NCBI RefSeq assembly: GCF_016774335.1
Contig: NZ_JAETWA010000014.1
Location: 220,606-284,605, forward strand
Source of the DNA: Luteimonas saliphila
Lineage (GTDB): Bacteria > Pseudomonadota > Gammaproteobacteria > Xanthomonadales > Xanthomonadaceae
Direction of reading: 5' to 3'
Length of the DNA: 64,000 bases
Under the pieces are notes generated by a model. That model had not been told where the DNA came from and did no database searches. It saw nothing but the letters and a program-made list of their open reading frames with translations. A program made the position numbers and the translations under genes. Within the stretch, counting starts at the first letter, position 1. The number at the start of each line of letters is the position of its first letter. Positions 17,555 to 26,139 of this stretch are shown in pieces.

Positions 17555-19466
17555 CATCCTTCGACTCGTGCGGCGCCTCGGCGGCAATGCGCGGATCGTC
17601 GCCGAGTTCGTATTCCGAATCGTAGTCCCACTGCCCGCCGTCGCGGGCGGGTGGGCCGCAGGAGATGGACAGCGCGCCCTGGTCGGCCGGCGAGACCATC
17701 GCGCGGTTGAACGCGAACAGGTTGCGGCCGATGTCCCAGGCGCAGTGCGCTGTGCTCGGCGCGAGTTCGCGCGCGGCCCACTCGCCGGCATCCACCAGCG
17801 CTTCGAGCGTGCCGGCCTCGCCGTCGAGGCGGATGATGTCGCCCTCGCGCAGCCTGGCGAGCGGGCCGCCGCGCGCGGCTTCCGGGGTGAGGTGGATCGC
17901 GGCGGGGATCTTGCCCGACGCGCCCGACAGTCGTCCGTCGGTGACCAGCGCGACGCGACGCCCCTGGTTCTGCAGCATGCCCAGCAGCGGCGCCAGCGAA
18001 TGCAGTTCCGGCATCCCGTTCGCTTTCGGGCCTTGGTAGCGGACCACGGCGACGAAATCCTGCGGCAGCAGCCCGGCGGCGTGCAGTTTGTTGAGCGCGC
18101 GGGGATCGTCAACCACCACCGCCGGCGCCTCGATCGTGCGGAATTCGGGCTTCACCGCCGAGAGCTTGATCAGCGAGCGGCCGAGGTTGCCGCGTAGCAG
18201 TCGCAGGCCGCCCTGTGCTTCGAACGGTGCGGAGGCAGGGCGTACCACGGCCTCGTCGCCGCTGGTCGCCACCGTCGGGGCGAAGGCGAGCGTGCCGTCG
18301 GTCAGGGTCGGCTCGTCGCACCAGGCGCGCATGCCGCCGGCAAGCACGGTTTCGACGTCGGCGTGCATCAGCCCGGCATCGAGCAGTTCGCGGAACACGA
18401 AGCCGATGCCGCCGGCGGCGTGGAAGCGGTTCACGTCCGCCTCGCCATTGGGATACACGCGCGCCAGCAGCGGCACCACCTGCGACAGCTGGTCCATGTC
18501 GTCCCAGGTCAGGACGATCCCGGCGGCGCGCGCGACCGCGGGCCAGTGGATGGTGTGGTTGGTGGAGCCGCCGGTGGCCATCAGCGCCACGACCGCGTTG
18601 ACGATCGCGCGTTCGTCGATTACCCGGCCGAGCGGCCGGTAGTCGTCGCCGAGCGCGCTGATGCGCAGCGCGCGTTCGGTCGCGGCGCGGGTGAGCGCCT
18701 CGCGCAGCGAGGTGCCGGGATTGGCGAACGAGCCGGGCAACTGCACGCCCATCGCCTCGAGCAGCACCTGGTTGGAATTGGCGGTGCCGTAGAAGGTGCA
18801 GGTGCCTGGCGCATGGTAGGACGCGGCCTCGGCCTCGAGCAGTTCCTCGCGCGTGGCCTCGCCGGCGGCGTAGCGTTCGCGCACTTCCGCCTTCTGCTTG
18901 TTCGGAATGCCGGGCGTCATCGGCCCGGCCGGGATGAAGATCGCGGGCAGGTGGCCAAAGGCGAGCGCGCCGATCAGCAGGCCCGGCACGATCTTGTCGC
19001 AGATACCCAGGTGCACCGTGCTGTCGAACATGTCGTGCGAGAGGCCGATCGCGGTGGCCTGGGCGATGACGTCGCGCGAGAACAGCGACAGCTCCATGCC
19101 GGCGCGGCCCTGGGTGACGCCGTCGCACATCGCCGGCACGCCGCCGGCGACCTGGGCGGTGGCGCCGAGCCTGCGCGCGTGTTCGCGGATCAGCTGCGGA
19201 TAGGTCTCGTAGGGCTGGTGCGCCGAGAGCATGTCGTTGTACGCGGTGACGATGCCCAGATTCGGCGTGGCGCCGCCGCGCAGGCGCGACTTGTCGGTCG
19301 GCCCGCAGGCGGCGAAGCCGTGCGCGAGGTTGCCGCAGCTCAGGCGCGAGCGGTTCGGCCCGGCATGGTGCATGGCCTCGATGCCGGCGAGGTAGGCCGC
19401 GCGCGAGGCGCGGCTGCGGCGGCGGATGCGCTCGGTGACGTCGTGCAGTACGGGATGCAGGCTCAT
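17550..19466 (-). CDS. edd: Phosphogluconate dehydratase
   Basis: This 638-residue iron-sulfur enzyme of the IlvD/Edd family dehydrates 6-phosphogluconate to KDPG. Typical segments are visible: [43 protein letters not shown], a [19 protein letters not shown] block, and [18 protein letters not shown] near the C-terminal end. Length is normal for Edd and longer than dihydroxyacid dehydratase. It starts 46 bp after pgl on the same strand, and its stop codon lies within the heptamer repeat that separates it from eda. Confidence 0.97.
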   Translation of the reverse strand: MSLHPVLHDVTERIRRRSRASRAAYLAGIEAMHHAGPNRSRLSCGNLAHGFAACGPTDKSRLRGGATPNLGIVTAYNDMLSAHQPYETYPQLIREHARRLGATAQVAGGVPAMCDGVTQGRAGMELSLFSRDVIAQATAIGLSHDMFDSTVHLGICDKIVPGLLIGALAFGHLPAIFIPAGPMTPGIPNKQKAEVRERYAAGEATREELLEAEAASYHAPGTCTFYGTANSNQVLLEAMGVQLPGSFANPGTSLREALTRAATERALRISALGDDYRPLGRVIDERAIVNAVVALMATGGSTNHTIHWPAVARAAGIVLTWDDMDQLSQVVPLLARVYPNGEADVNRFHAAGGIGFVFRELLDAGLMHADVETVLAGGMRAWCDEPTLTDGTLAFAPTVATSGDEAVVRPASAPFEAQGGLRLLRGNLGRSLIKLSAVKPEFRTIEAPAVVVDDPRALNKLHAAGLLPQDFVAVVRYQGPKANGMPELHSLAPLLGMLQNQGRRVALVTDGRLSGASGKIPAAIHLTPEAARGGPLARLREGDIIRLDGEAGTLEALVDAGEWAARELAPSTAHCAWDIGRNLFAFNRAMVSPADQGALSISCGPPARDGGQWDYDSEYELGDDPRIAAEAPHESKDA

Positions 19467-19512
19467 TGGCGTTCTGGCGATGAGGCGGGTCGATGGCGTC
19501 GCGACCGCAGGG

Positions 19513-20259
19513 TCACGGACACCAGTGGATGTGCAGCGGCGCGCCGGGCGTCAGGAAGGCGATACGCGCCGGGTATTCGCGCGGATCGTCGCCGTCCAAC
19601 ACGCGCTCGAGCAGCTTGCGCTTGCTCTCGCCGCGGATCAGCAGCAGTCGCGTGTGCGCGGGCGCGAGCCCGGCGGGCGTCAGGCTGATGCGGCGCAGGA
19701 ACCTGCCGGCGCCGGGGCAGCCGGTGGCGTCGACCTGCACGTAGGCCGCACGCGAACCGAGCGCGGCATCGAGGTGCTGCATCCGCGGGAACAGCGAGGC
19801 GGTGTGGCCGTCCTCGCCCATGCCGAGCACCACCACGCCGGCCGGTGCCTGCGCGTGCAGGTTGGCGGCGCTGACCGCTTCCTCGATGCTGCGGCCGGGG
19901 CGGGTGATGTTCTCGAAGCGGGCCTTCGCCGCGTTGTTGCGCAACAGCGATTCGCGGATCAGGCGCGAGTTGCTGTCGGGATCGTCGGGCAGCAGCCAGC
20001 GTTCGTCGACCAGGGCCACGTCGACGCGGTCCCACTCCAGCGGCGCCTTCGACAATGCCTCGTACACCGGCGCGGGCGTGCTGCCGCCCGACAGCAGCAG
20101 TCGCGCGCGCGGCTGCTGCTGCAGGTCGCGCGCGAGCACCGAGGAGATCGCGACCGCCGCGCCCCAGGTCCACTGCGTCTGCGACTCGTAGCTGTGCATG
20201 CGCACGCGCGAGCCTTCGGCCTGCCCGGGGGAATCGTGCTGCGGGCCGTGGCCGGTCAT
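19513..20259 (-). CDS. pgl: 6-phosphogluconolactonase
   Basis: This protein of 248 residues belongs to the DevB/NagB-like phosphogluconolactonase family, which hydrolyses 6-phosphogluconolactone to 6-phosphogluconate. Motifs are [37 protein letters not shown] and [17 protein letters not shown]. The start at 20259 overlaps the glk stop as ATGA; a second ATG at 20199 would give a 228-residue form closer to the usual N-terminus. The overlap favours coupled translation with glk. Together with zwf and edd it completes the conversion of glucose 6-phosphate to KDPG. Confidence 0.93.
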   Translation of the reverse strand: MTGHGPQHDSPGQAEGSRVRMHSYESQTQWTWGAAVAISSVLARDLQQQPRARLLLSGGSTPAPVYEALSKAPLEWDRVDVALVDERWLLPDDPDSNSRLIRESLLRNNAAKARFENITRPGRSIEEAVSAANLHAQAPAGVVVLGMGEDGHTASLFPRMQHLDAALGSRAAYVQVDATGCPGAGRFLRRISLTPAGLAPAHTRLLLIRGESKRKLLERVLDGDDPREYPARIAFLTPGAPLHIHWCP

Positions 20260-21263
20260 GCCGGCGCCGCGTCCAGCGCTTCGCGGCGCGCGATCGCGGC
20301 CGTGCCGAGCAGGCCGGCATTGGGGTGCATGACCGCCAGCGACGGTACCCGGGCCATCGCCGGCGAGAACCGGCCCTTGTGCTCGAAGCGCTGGCGGAAG
20401 CCCGAATGCTGGAGGGCGTCGAGCATCTTCGGCACCACGCCGCCGGTGAGGAACACCGCGTCCCAGGCGCCGAGCGTGAGCACCAGGTCGCCGGCGATCG
20501 CGCCGAACACCGCGCAGAACACGTCGACCGCGCGCATGCAGCGCGGATCGCCGGCCTGGGCGCGGGCGGTGACGTCGGCCGGCTGCATCGGCCCGGGATC
20601 CTCGCCGGCGAGTTCGCTGAGCGCGCGATGGATGTTGACCAGACCCGGGCCGCAGACCAGGCGCTCGTTCGACACCCGCCCGAACTGCGCGGACAGGCGG
20701 TCGAGGATCGCCAGTTCCTCCGGCGTGCCGGGCGGGAAGCTGACGTGCCCGCCCTCGGTCTCGAGCGGATACTGGCGGCCCTCGCGGATGATCAGCGCGC
20801 CGACGCCGAGACCGGTGCCCGGCCCGAGGATCGCGTAGGTGCGGTGTTGCGGCGCCGCCTCGGGGCTCCACGTCGCGCCGCCGATCGGGACCACGTCGCC
20901 GGCCTGCAGCAGCGGGATCGCCATCGCCTGGGCGGCGAAGTCGTTGATCAGGGTGACGCGCTCGAAACCGAGCTGGGCCTGGGTGCGCTGCCTGGAGATC
21001 ACCCAGGGATGGTTGGTGATCCGCGCGACGTCGCCGTCGACGTGGCCGGCGACGGCGAAGATCCCCTCGCGAATCCCGGATTCCTCCTGGCCGGTCTCGC
21101 GCAGGTAATGGCGCGCGGCATCGGCGAGCGAGGGGAAGTCGACGACCGGGTAGCGCTGCATGCTGTCCACGATCAGCGGCGAGGCGAGCGCCGGATCGGC
21201 CAGCGCGAAGCGGGCGTTGGTGCCGCCGATATCCGCCAGCAGGATCCGCGTGGCGTCGCTCAT
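20256..21263 (-). CDS. glk: Glucokinase
   Basis: This 335-residue ROK-unrelated bacterial glucokinase phosphorylates free glucose with ATP. It starts MSDATRILLADIGGTNARFAL, whose DIGGTN is the phosphate-1 motif. It also has TLINDFAAQAMAIP with the catalytic Asp, ILGPGTGLGVGALI, and the glucose-binding ETEGGHVSF. Start and stop both overlap neighbours as ATGA (zwf upstream, pgl downstream), so three enzymes of one route are translationally linked. It would trap glucose released by the GH1 beta-glucosidase encoded upstream in the same cluster. Confidence 0.95.
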   Translation of the reverse strand: MSDATRILLADIGGTNARFALADPALASPLIVDSMQRYPVVDFPSLADAARHYLRETGQEESGIREGIFAVAGHVDGDVARITNHPWVISRQRTQAQLGFERVTLINDFAAQAMAIPLLQAGDVVPIGGATWSPEAAPQHRTYAILGPGTGLGVGALIIREGRQYPLETEGGHVSFPPGTPEELAILDRLSAQFGRVSNERLVCGPGLVNIHRALSELAGEDPGPMQPADVTARAQAGDPRCMRAVDVFCAVFGAIAGDLVLTLGAWDAVFLTGGVVPKMLDALQHSGFRQRFEHKGRFSPAMARVPSLAVMHPNAGLLGTAAIARREALDAAPA

Positions 21264-22678
21264 CCGCGCCTGCCCGTCGGACCCGGGACCGTTCGCGGCA
21301 GGAAGGCCGCCGCCGCCGCCGGTCCCCACGAACCCGCGGGGTATTCCTCGACGGGGGTTCGGGCCTGCTGCCAGGCCGCGCTGATGCTGTCGATCCAGCG
21401 CCACTGCGCCTCGACCTCGTCGTCGCGCACGAACAGGGTCTGGTCGCCCTTGAGCGCGTCGATCATGAGCCGTTCGTAGGCGATCCGGCGCTTGGGCGGC
21501 AGCATCGCCATGTCCAGCGACATCGGCATCAGTTCGGTGGCGCCCCATTCGGGCGCGGCCAGGCTGCCCATCAGGCCCAGTTCGATCGTCTCTTCCGGTT
21601 GCAGGCGCATGCGCAGGCGGTTGGGCGTGGCGTGCTTGCTGTCGGGACGATCGAACACCCAGTGGGTGACCGGCTTGAAGTTCACCAGCACCTCGGTGGT
21701 GCGCGAGGGCAGGCGCTTGCCTGTGACCAGCCGGAACGGCACGCCGGCCCAGCGCCAGTTGTCGATCCAGGCACGCAGGCCGACGAAGGTCTCGACAGCG
21801 CTGTCAGCCGTAAAACCCTTCACCGCCGCGCCTTCCACCACGCCCGCGCCGTAGCGGCCACGAACGCTGTCCGCGGCGGCGTCGGCGGCGGTCATCGGGC
21901 GCAGCGCGCGCAGCACCTTGCGCTTTTCGTCGCGCACGCTGTCGGCGTCGAGCGCCGCGGGCGGCTCCATCGCCACCAGCGCCAGCAGCTGCAGCATGTG
22001 GTTCTGGACCATGTCGCGCAGCGCGCCGTAATCGGCGTAATAGCCTTCGCGCCCGTCGACGCCGGCGGTCTCGGCGACCAGGATGTCGACCGACTCGATG
22101 CAGCGGTTGTCCCACACCGCCTCGAGCAGGGTGTTGCCGAAGCGCAGCGCCAGCAGGTTCTGCACCGGCGCCTTGCCCAGGTAGTGGTCGATGCGGAAGA
22201 TCCGCGATTCGTCCAGCGCCGACTTGAGGGTGGCGTCGATCTCGCGCGCCGACGGCAGGTCGTGGCCGATCGGCTTCTCCAGCACCAGCCGCGACGGCGG
22301 TTCGAGCAGGCCGGCGGCCTTCAGTCCCAGGCAGGCCGACTCGAACAGGTTCGGCGGCGTCGACAGGTAGCTCACCGCCGGACGGTCGGCGTAGCGCGAC
22401 AGCGTCGCGGCCATGCCCTCGATGTCGTTGAGGTTGAGCGGATGGTAGCGGATGCGGCCGAGCAGGTCGTCGAGCGCGCCGTTGCGCGCATCGCCATCGC
22501 CGATGCGCTCGCGCAGCCAGGCGCGGAAACCGTCGTCGTCGTGCTCGGTGCGACCGATGGCGACCACGCGGAAATTTTCGGGCAGCAGCCGGTCGCGCAG
22601 CAGGTGCAGCAGCGAGGGGAAGAGGTAACGTTGTGCGAGGTCGCCAGTGGCGCCGAACAGCAGGAGTGAATCGTGCAT
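21260..22678 (-). CDS. zwf: Glucose-6-phosphate 1-dehydrogenase
   Basis: This 472-residue enzyme oxidises glucose 6-phosphate to 6-phosphogluconolactone with NAD(P)+. The nucleotide-binding GATGDLAQR is at residues 9-17, EKPIGHDL at 134-141, and the substrate-binding RIDHYLGK at 162-169. The C-terminal beta-sheet half is complete. It starts 21 bp after the stop of the GH1 gene and overlaps glk by ATGA. Its placement with glk, pgl, edd and eda shows that glucose from this island enters the Entner-Doudoroff pathway. Confidence 0.96.
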   Translation of the reverse strand: MHDSLLLFGATGDLAQRYLFPSLLHLLRDRLLPENFRVVAIGRTEHDDDGFRAWLRERIGDGDARNGALDDLLGRIRYHPLNLNDIEGMAATLSRYADRPAVSYLSTPPNLFESACLGLKAAGLLEPPSRLVLEKPIGHDLPSAREIDATLKSALDESRIFRIDHYLGKAPVQNLLALRFGNTLLEAVWDNRCIESVDILVAETAGVDGREGYYADYGALRDMVQNHMLQLLALVAMEPPAALDADSVRDEKRKVLRALRPMTAADAAADSVRGRYGAGVVEGAAVKGFTADSAVETFVGLRAWIDNWRWAGVPFRLVTGKRLPSRTTEVLVNFKPVTHWVFDRPDSKHATPNRLRMRLQPEETIELGLMGSLAAPEWGATELMPMSLDMAMLPPKRRIAYERLMIDALKGDQTLFVRDDEVEAQWRWIDSISAAWQQARTPVEEYPAGSWGPAAAAAFLPRTVPGPTGRRG

Positions 22679-22699
22679 GGACGCCGGGGATGGCTCTGT

Positions 22700-24073
22700 T
22701 CAGTAGGGAAGGGGATCGGACAGGCCGCGTCCGTGGCTCTCAATGATGCCAGAGTACCAGCGCGCGCTGTCCTTCGGGGTCCGCTCCTGGGTCCCGTAGT
22801 TGACGTGGATGATACCGAACCGCTTGGAATAGCCCAGCGACCACTCCAGGTTGTCGAGCAGCGACCACGCCATGTAGCCGCGGATATCCACGCCGGCGGC
22901 GATTGCGTCGTGGATCGCGGACAGATGCTTTCGAAGGTAATCAATCCGCAGCGGGTCGCGCACGCGGCTATCCTCGGCCACTGCCGGGTCGAAGAACGCA
23001 GCCCCGTTCTCGGTGATGTAGACCGGCAGGTCGCCGTAGGTGCGCTTGAACCACAGCAGCAGGTCGGTGAGTCCCTGCGGGAATACCTCCCAGCCGGTCT
23101 CGGTATAGGTGCCCAGCGGCTGGCGCACCGCACCGGCCTCGAGCGGATAGCTGTCGTCGGCCGCGGTGACGCTGCGGGTGTAGTAGTTGATGCCGACGAA
23201 ATCCAGCGGCTGCACGATGAGCCTGAAGTCGTCCTCGGGGAAGTCCGGCCAGGCATCGCCGAAGATCTCCTTCAGTTCCGGCGGGTAGCGCCCGAGCAGC
23301 GCCGGATGCAGGTACTGCTCGTTCATGTAGGCATGGGCGCGGCGGGTGGCGGCGGCATCCTCCGGCGAATCGCTGGCCGGGTACTTCGGTTCGATGTTCA
23401 CCACCAGGCCGATCTCGTGCTTTCCCTCGGCGCGATAGGCCTGCACCGCGGCGCCATGCGCGCGCATCAGGTTGTGCGAGGCGATCGGCGCCTCGAAGCG
23501 GCTGCGATGGCCCGGGGCGAGGGCGCCGTGCAGGTAGCCGCCGTCGGTGATCACCCAGGGCTCGTTGAGCGTGACCCACTTCTTCACCCGGCCATCCAGC
23601 GCGCGGTAGAGCACGCTGCCGTACTCTGCGAACCAGTCGGCACAGTCGCGGTTGAGCCAGCCGCCGCGGTCGTCGAGCGCGGCCGGCAGGTCCCAGTGGT
23701 AGAGCGTGAGCAGCGGCTCGATGTCGCCCTCCAGGAGTTCGTCGACCAGGCGCGAGTAGAAGTCCAGGCCGGCCTGGTTCACCCGACCGGTGCCCCCGGG
23801 CAGGATCCGCGACCACGACACGCTGAAGCGGTAGGCCTGCAGGCCCAGCTCGCGCATCAGCCGCACGTCGTCCTTCCAGCGCCGGTAGTGGTCGCAGGCG
23901 ACGTCGCCGGTGTCGCCGTTGAGGGTCATGCCCGGGGTGTGCGCGAAGCGGGTCCAGATGCTCGGTCCGGCCCCGTCGGCGAGCGGCGAGCCCTCGATCT
24001 GGTGCGCGGCGGTGGCGGCGCCCCAGAGGAATCCCTTCGGGAAGCTGAAATCCTTGTCTGCGGTTGGGCTCAT
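22700..24073 (-). CDS. GH1 beta-glucosidase
   Basis: This 457-residue cytoplasmic enzyme of glycoside hydrolase family 1 has the FPKGFLWGAATAAHQIEG signature near the N-terminus. The acid/base Glu171 is in TLNEPW and the nucleophile Glu355 in ITENGA. There is no signal peptide. The start at 24073 has GAGGAA upstream; earlier in-frame starts cross the operator region and lack homology. It probably releases glucose from short beta-linked oligosaccharides brought in by the ABC importer. It leads the operon that continues with zwf, glk, pgl, edd and eda, and the LacI-type operator lies 29 bp upstream of its start. Confidence 0.95.
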   Translation of the reverse strand: MSPTADKDFSFPKGFLWGAATAAHQIEGSPLADGAGPSIWTRFAHTPGMTLNGDTGDVACDHYRRWKDDVRLMRELGLQAYRFSVSWSRILPGGTGRVNQAGLDFYSRLVDELLEGDIEPLLTLYHWDLPAALDDRGGWLNRDCADWFAEYGSVLYRALDGRVKKWVTLNEPWVITDGGYLHGALAPGHRSRFEAPIASHNLMRAHGAAVQAYRAEGKHEIGLVVNIEPKYPASDSPEDAAATRRAHAYMNEQYLHPALLGRYPPELKEIFGDAWPDFPEDDFRLIVQPLDFVGINYYTRSVTAADDSYPLEAGAVRQPLGTYTETGWEVFPQGLTDLLLWFKRTYGDLPVYITENGAAFFDPAVAEDSRVRDPLRIDYLRKHLSAIHDAIAAGVDIRGYMAWSLLDNLEWSLGYSKRFGIIHVNYGTQERTPKDSARWYSGIIESHGRGLSDPLPY

Positions 24074-24102
24074 TGCTGGGAATTCCTCGCGGCGGCATGG
24101 TG

Positions 24103-24116
24103 TGGAAACGATTACA
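24103..24116 (+). promoter_or_regulatory. LacI-type operator between bgl and the ABC ATPase gene
   Basis: TGGAAACGATTACA differs from the operator before lacI at one position and keeps the symmetric TG...CG...CA frame. It lies in the 175-bp divergent gap, 29 bp upstream of bgl (minus strand) and 132 bp upstream of the ATPase gene (plus strand). It could repress both directions. Confidence 0.6.
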
Positions 24117-24248
24117 TGCCAGAATAGCGCAATCATCCGGTGCAGTGTATTCGCAGCCCGGGACCGCGGATGCACGCGATGCGCATGCATTCGTGACGCG
24201 GTTCGCAGCGCTGCGGTGGCGCTGGAATCCGTGCGGACTGGAGGAACG

Positions 24249-25343
24249 ATGGCGCGCGTGCGGCTCGAAAACCTGCGCAAGGTCTACGACAACGGGCACG
24301 TCGGCGTCGCCGGCGCGAGCTTCGAGGTCGGCGACGGCGAGCGGCTGGTGCTGGTCGGGCCGTCGGGCTGCGGCAAGACCACCCTGCTGCGCATGCTCGC
24401 AGGCCTGGAAACCATCACCTCCGGCACCCTGCATATCGGCGAGCGCGTGGTGAACGAAGTCGCGCCGAAGGACCGCGACATCGCGATGGTGTTCCAGAGC
24501 TACGCGTTGTACCCGCACATGACTGTTGCCGAAAACCTCGGCTTCGCGCTGAAGCTGCGCGGGCTGTCGAAGAACGAGATCGCGTCGCGGGTGGGCGAGG
24601 CGGCGCGGATGCTGGAACTCGACGCCGTGCTCGCCCGGCGGCCGGCGCAGCTGTCCGGCGGCCAGCGCCAGCGGGTGGCGCTCGGGCGCGCGCTGGTGCG
24701 GCAGCCGCAGGTGTTCCTGCTCGACGAGCCGCTGTCCAACCTGGACGCGAAGCTGCGCGCGGGCATGCGGGTGGAGATCGCGCGGATGCACCAGCGGCTG
24801 GGCACGACCATGGTCTACGTCACCCACGACCAGGTCGAGGCGATGACGCTGGGCCAGCGCATCGTGGTGATGCGCGATGGGCACATCCAGCAGATCGACA
24901 CGCCGATGGCGCTGTACGAACGCCCGGCGAACCTGTTCGTCGCCACCTTCCTCGGCAGCCCGGCGATGAACGTGCTGCGGGGGCGCGCGCTGCACGACGA
25001 GCGCTGGTCGCTCGCGCTCGCCGACGGCACGCGCGTGCCGCTGCCGGAGGATCTCCCGCTCGATGCCGGCTGGAACGGGCGCGAACTGTGCTTCGGTGTG
25101 CGTCCGGAACACCTGCAGCCAGCGGGCGAGGACGTGCGATCCGCATTCGATGCCGCGGTGGACGTGGTCGAACCGGTCGGCAGCGAGGTCTACGTCAACC
25201 TGCGGCTGGGTGAACAGGCGCTGGTCGCGCGGCTCACGCCCGGTGCCATGCCGAATCCGGGAGGCACGTTGCGGTTGCGCCTCGTACCGGGCCGCGTGCA
25301 CGTGTTCGATCCGGAGAACGGTCTGGCGCTGGCGTGCGGGTGA
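24249..25343 (+). CDS. Sugar ABC transporter ATPase (MalK/MsmK/UgpC type)
   Basis: This 364-residue ATPase has Walker A GPSGCGKTT, signature LSGGQRQRVALGRALVRQP, Walker B VFLLDEPLSNLDAKLR, the switch His in THDQVEAMTLG, and a C-terminal OB-type regulatory domain with FGVRPEHLQP. This domain arrangement is diagnostic of ATPases of CUT1 sugar importers. The ATG at 24249 has GGAGGAAC just upstream. No permease lies beside it; the only permeases of the right class in the window are at 10409-12117, which lack an ATPase. It is divergent from bgl and shares the operator region with it. It may serve several importers, as MsmK-type ATPases do. Confidence 0.95.
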   Translation: MARVRLENLRKVYDNGHVGVAGASFEVGDGERLVLVGPSGCGKTTLLRMLAGLETITSGTLHIGERVVNEVAPKDRDIAMVFQSYALYPHMTVAENLGFALKLRGLSKNEIASRVGEAARMLELDAVLARRPAQLSGGQRQRVALGRALVRQPQVFLLDEPLSNLDAKLRAGMRVEIARMHQRLGTTMVYVTHDQVEAMTLGQRIVVMRDGHIQQIDTPMALYERPANLFVATFLGSPAMNVLRGRALHDERWSLALADGTRVPLPEDLPLDAGWNGRELCFGVRPEHLQPAGEDVRSAFDAAVDVVEPVGSEVYVNLRLGEQALVARLTPGAMPNPGGTLRLRLVPGRVHVFDPENGLALACG

Positions 25344-25389
25344 CAAGGCCTTCATGGCGCGTAGGCGCGATCCGGGCCATCATGTGGGT

Positions 25390-26139
25390 ATGACCTACGA
25401 CGGCGCCCCCATCCTGCCGCCGCCTCCACCGCTGTCCGATCAATGGGCGTTGTTCCTCGACGTCGACGGCACGCTGGTGGCATTCGCCGACCACCCCGAG
25501 CAGGTGCGCGTACCTGACGGCCTGGTCGATCGCCTGGCCCGGCTCTCGGAAGCCCTGGGCGGCGCCCTGGCGCTGGTCAGCGGCCGGCGGATCGAAACCC
25601 TCGACCGCCTTTTCGCGCCGCGGAGGTTCGCCGCGGCCGGGCTGCACGGCCTGCAACGGCGCGCAGCGGGCGAGCCGGCGCCGGCGCCCGAGACCCCGCC
25701 GATGGCGTTGCAGGCGGTGAAGATGCAGGCCAAGACCCTGCTGACGCGATATCCGCAGGCGTTGCTGGAAGACAAGGGAGAGGCGATGGCACTGCACTGG
25801 CGGGCGATGCCCGAGGCGGCGGCCGATCTCCAGGCCTTCGCGATGCAGGCGTTGACGCGCCTGCCCGGCTACCACCTGCAGCCGGGCGACCATGTGGTGG
25901 AATTGCGGCCACGGCACGCGGACAAGGGCGCCGCGATCGAGGCGTTCCTGTCCGAGCCGCCGTTCCGGGGGCGGACCCCGGCATTCATCGGCGACGACCT
26001 CACCGACGAGCACGGCTTCGGGATCGTCAATGCCCACGGCGGCGTCAGCGTGCTGGTGGGCGATCGCGAGGGCACGCGTGCCGGCCACCGGCTGGCGGAC
26101 ATCGGCGAAGTGTTCGAATGGCTGGGGGTGGCCCGGTGA
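25390..26139 (+). CDS. otsB: Trehalose-6-phosphate phosphatase
   Basis: This HAD-superfamily phosphatase of 249 residues removes phosphate from trehalose 6-phosphate. The nucleophile motif LFLDVDGTLV has Asp24 and Asp26, and the late motif FIGDDLTDEHGF supplies the metal-binding acids. The start at 25390 gives the proline-rich PPPPPLSDQWALF beginning; an in-frame ATG at 25354 with AAGG upstream would add 12 residues. It follows the ABC ATPase by 46 bp and overlaps the GH15 gene as GTGA, so it may be cotranscribed with both. Confidence 0.93.
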   Translation: MTYDGAPILPPPPPLSDQWALFLDVDGTLVAFADHPEQVRVPDGLVDRLARLSEALGGALALVSGRRIETLDRLFAPRRFAAAGLHGLQRRAAGEPAPAPETPPMALQAVKMQAKTLLTRYPQALLEDKGEAMALHWRAMPEAAADLQAFAMQALTRLPGYHLQPGDHVVELRPRHADKGAAIEAFLSEPPFRGRTPAFIGDDLTDEHGFGIVNAHGGVSVLVGDREGTRAGHRLADIGEVFEWLGVAR

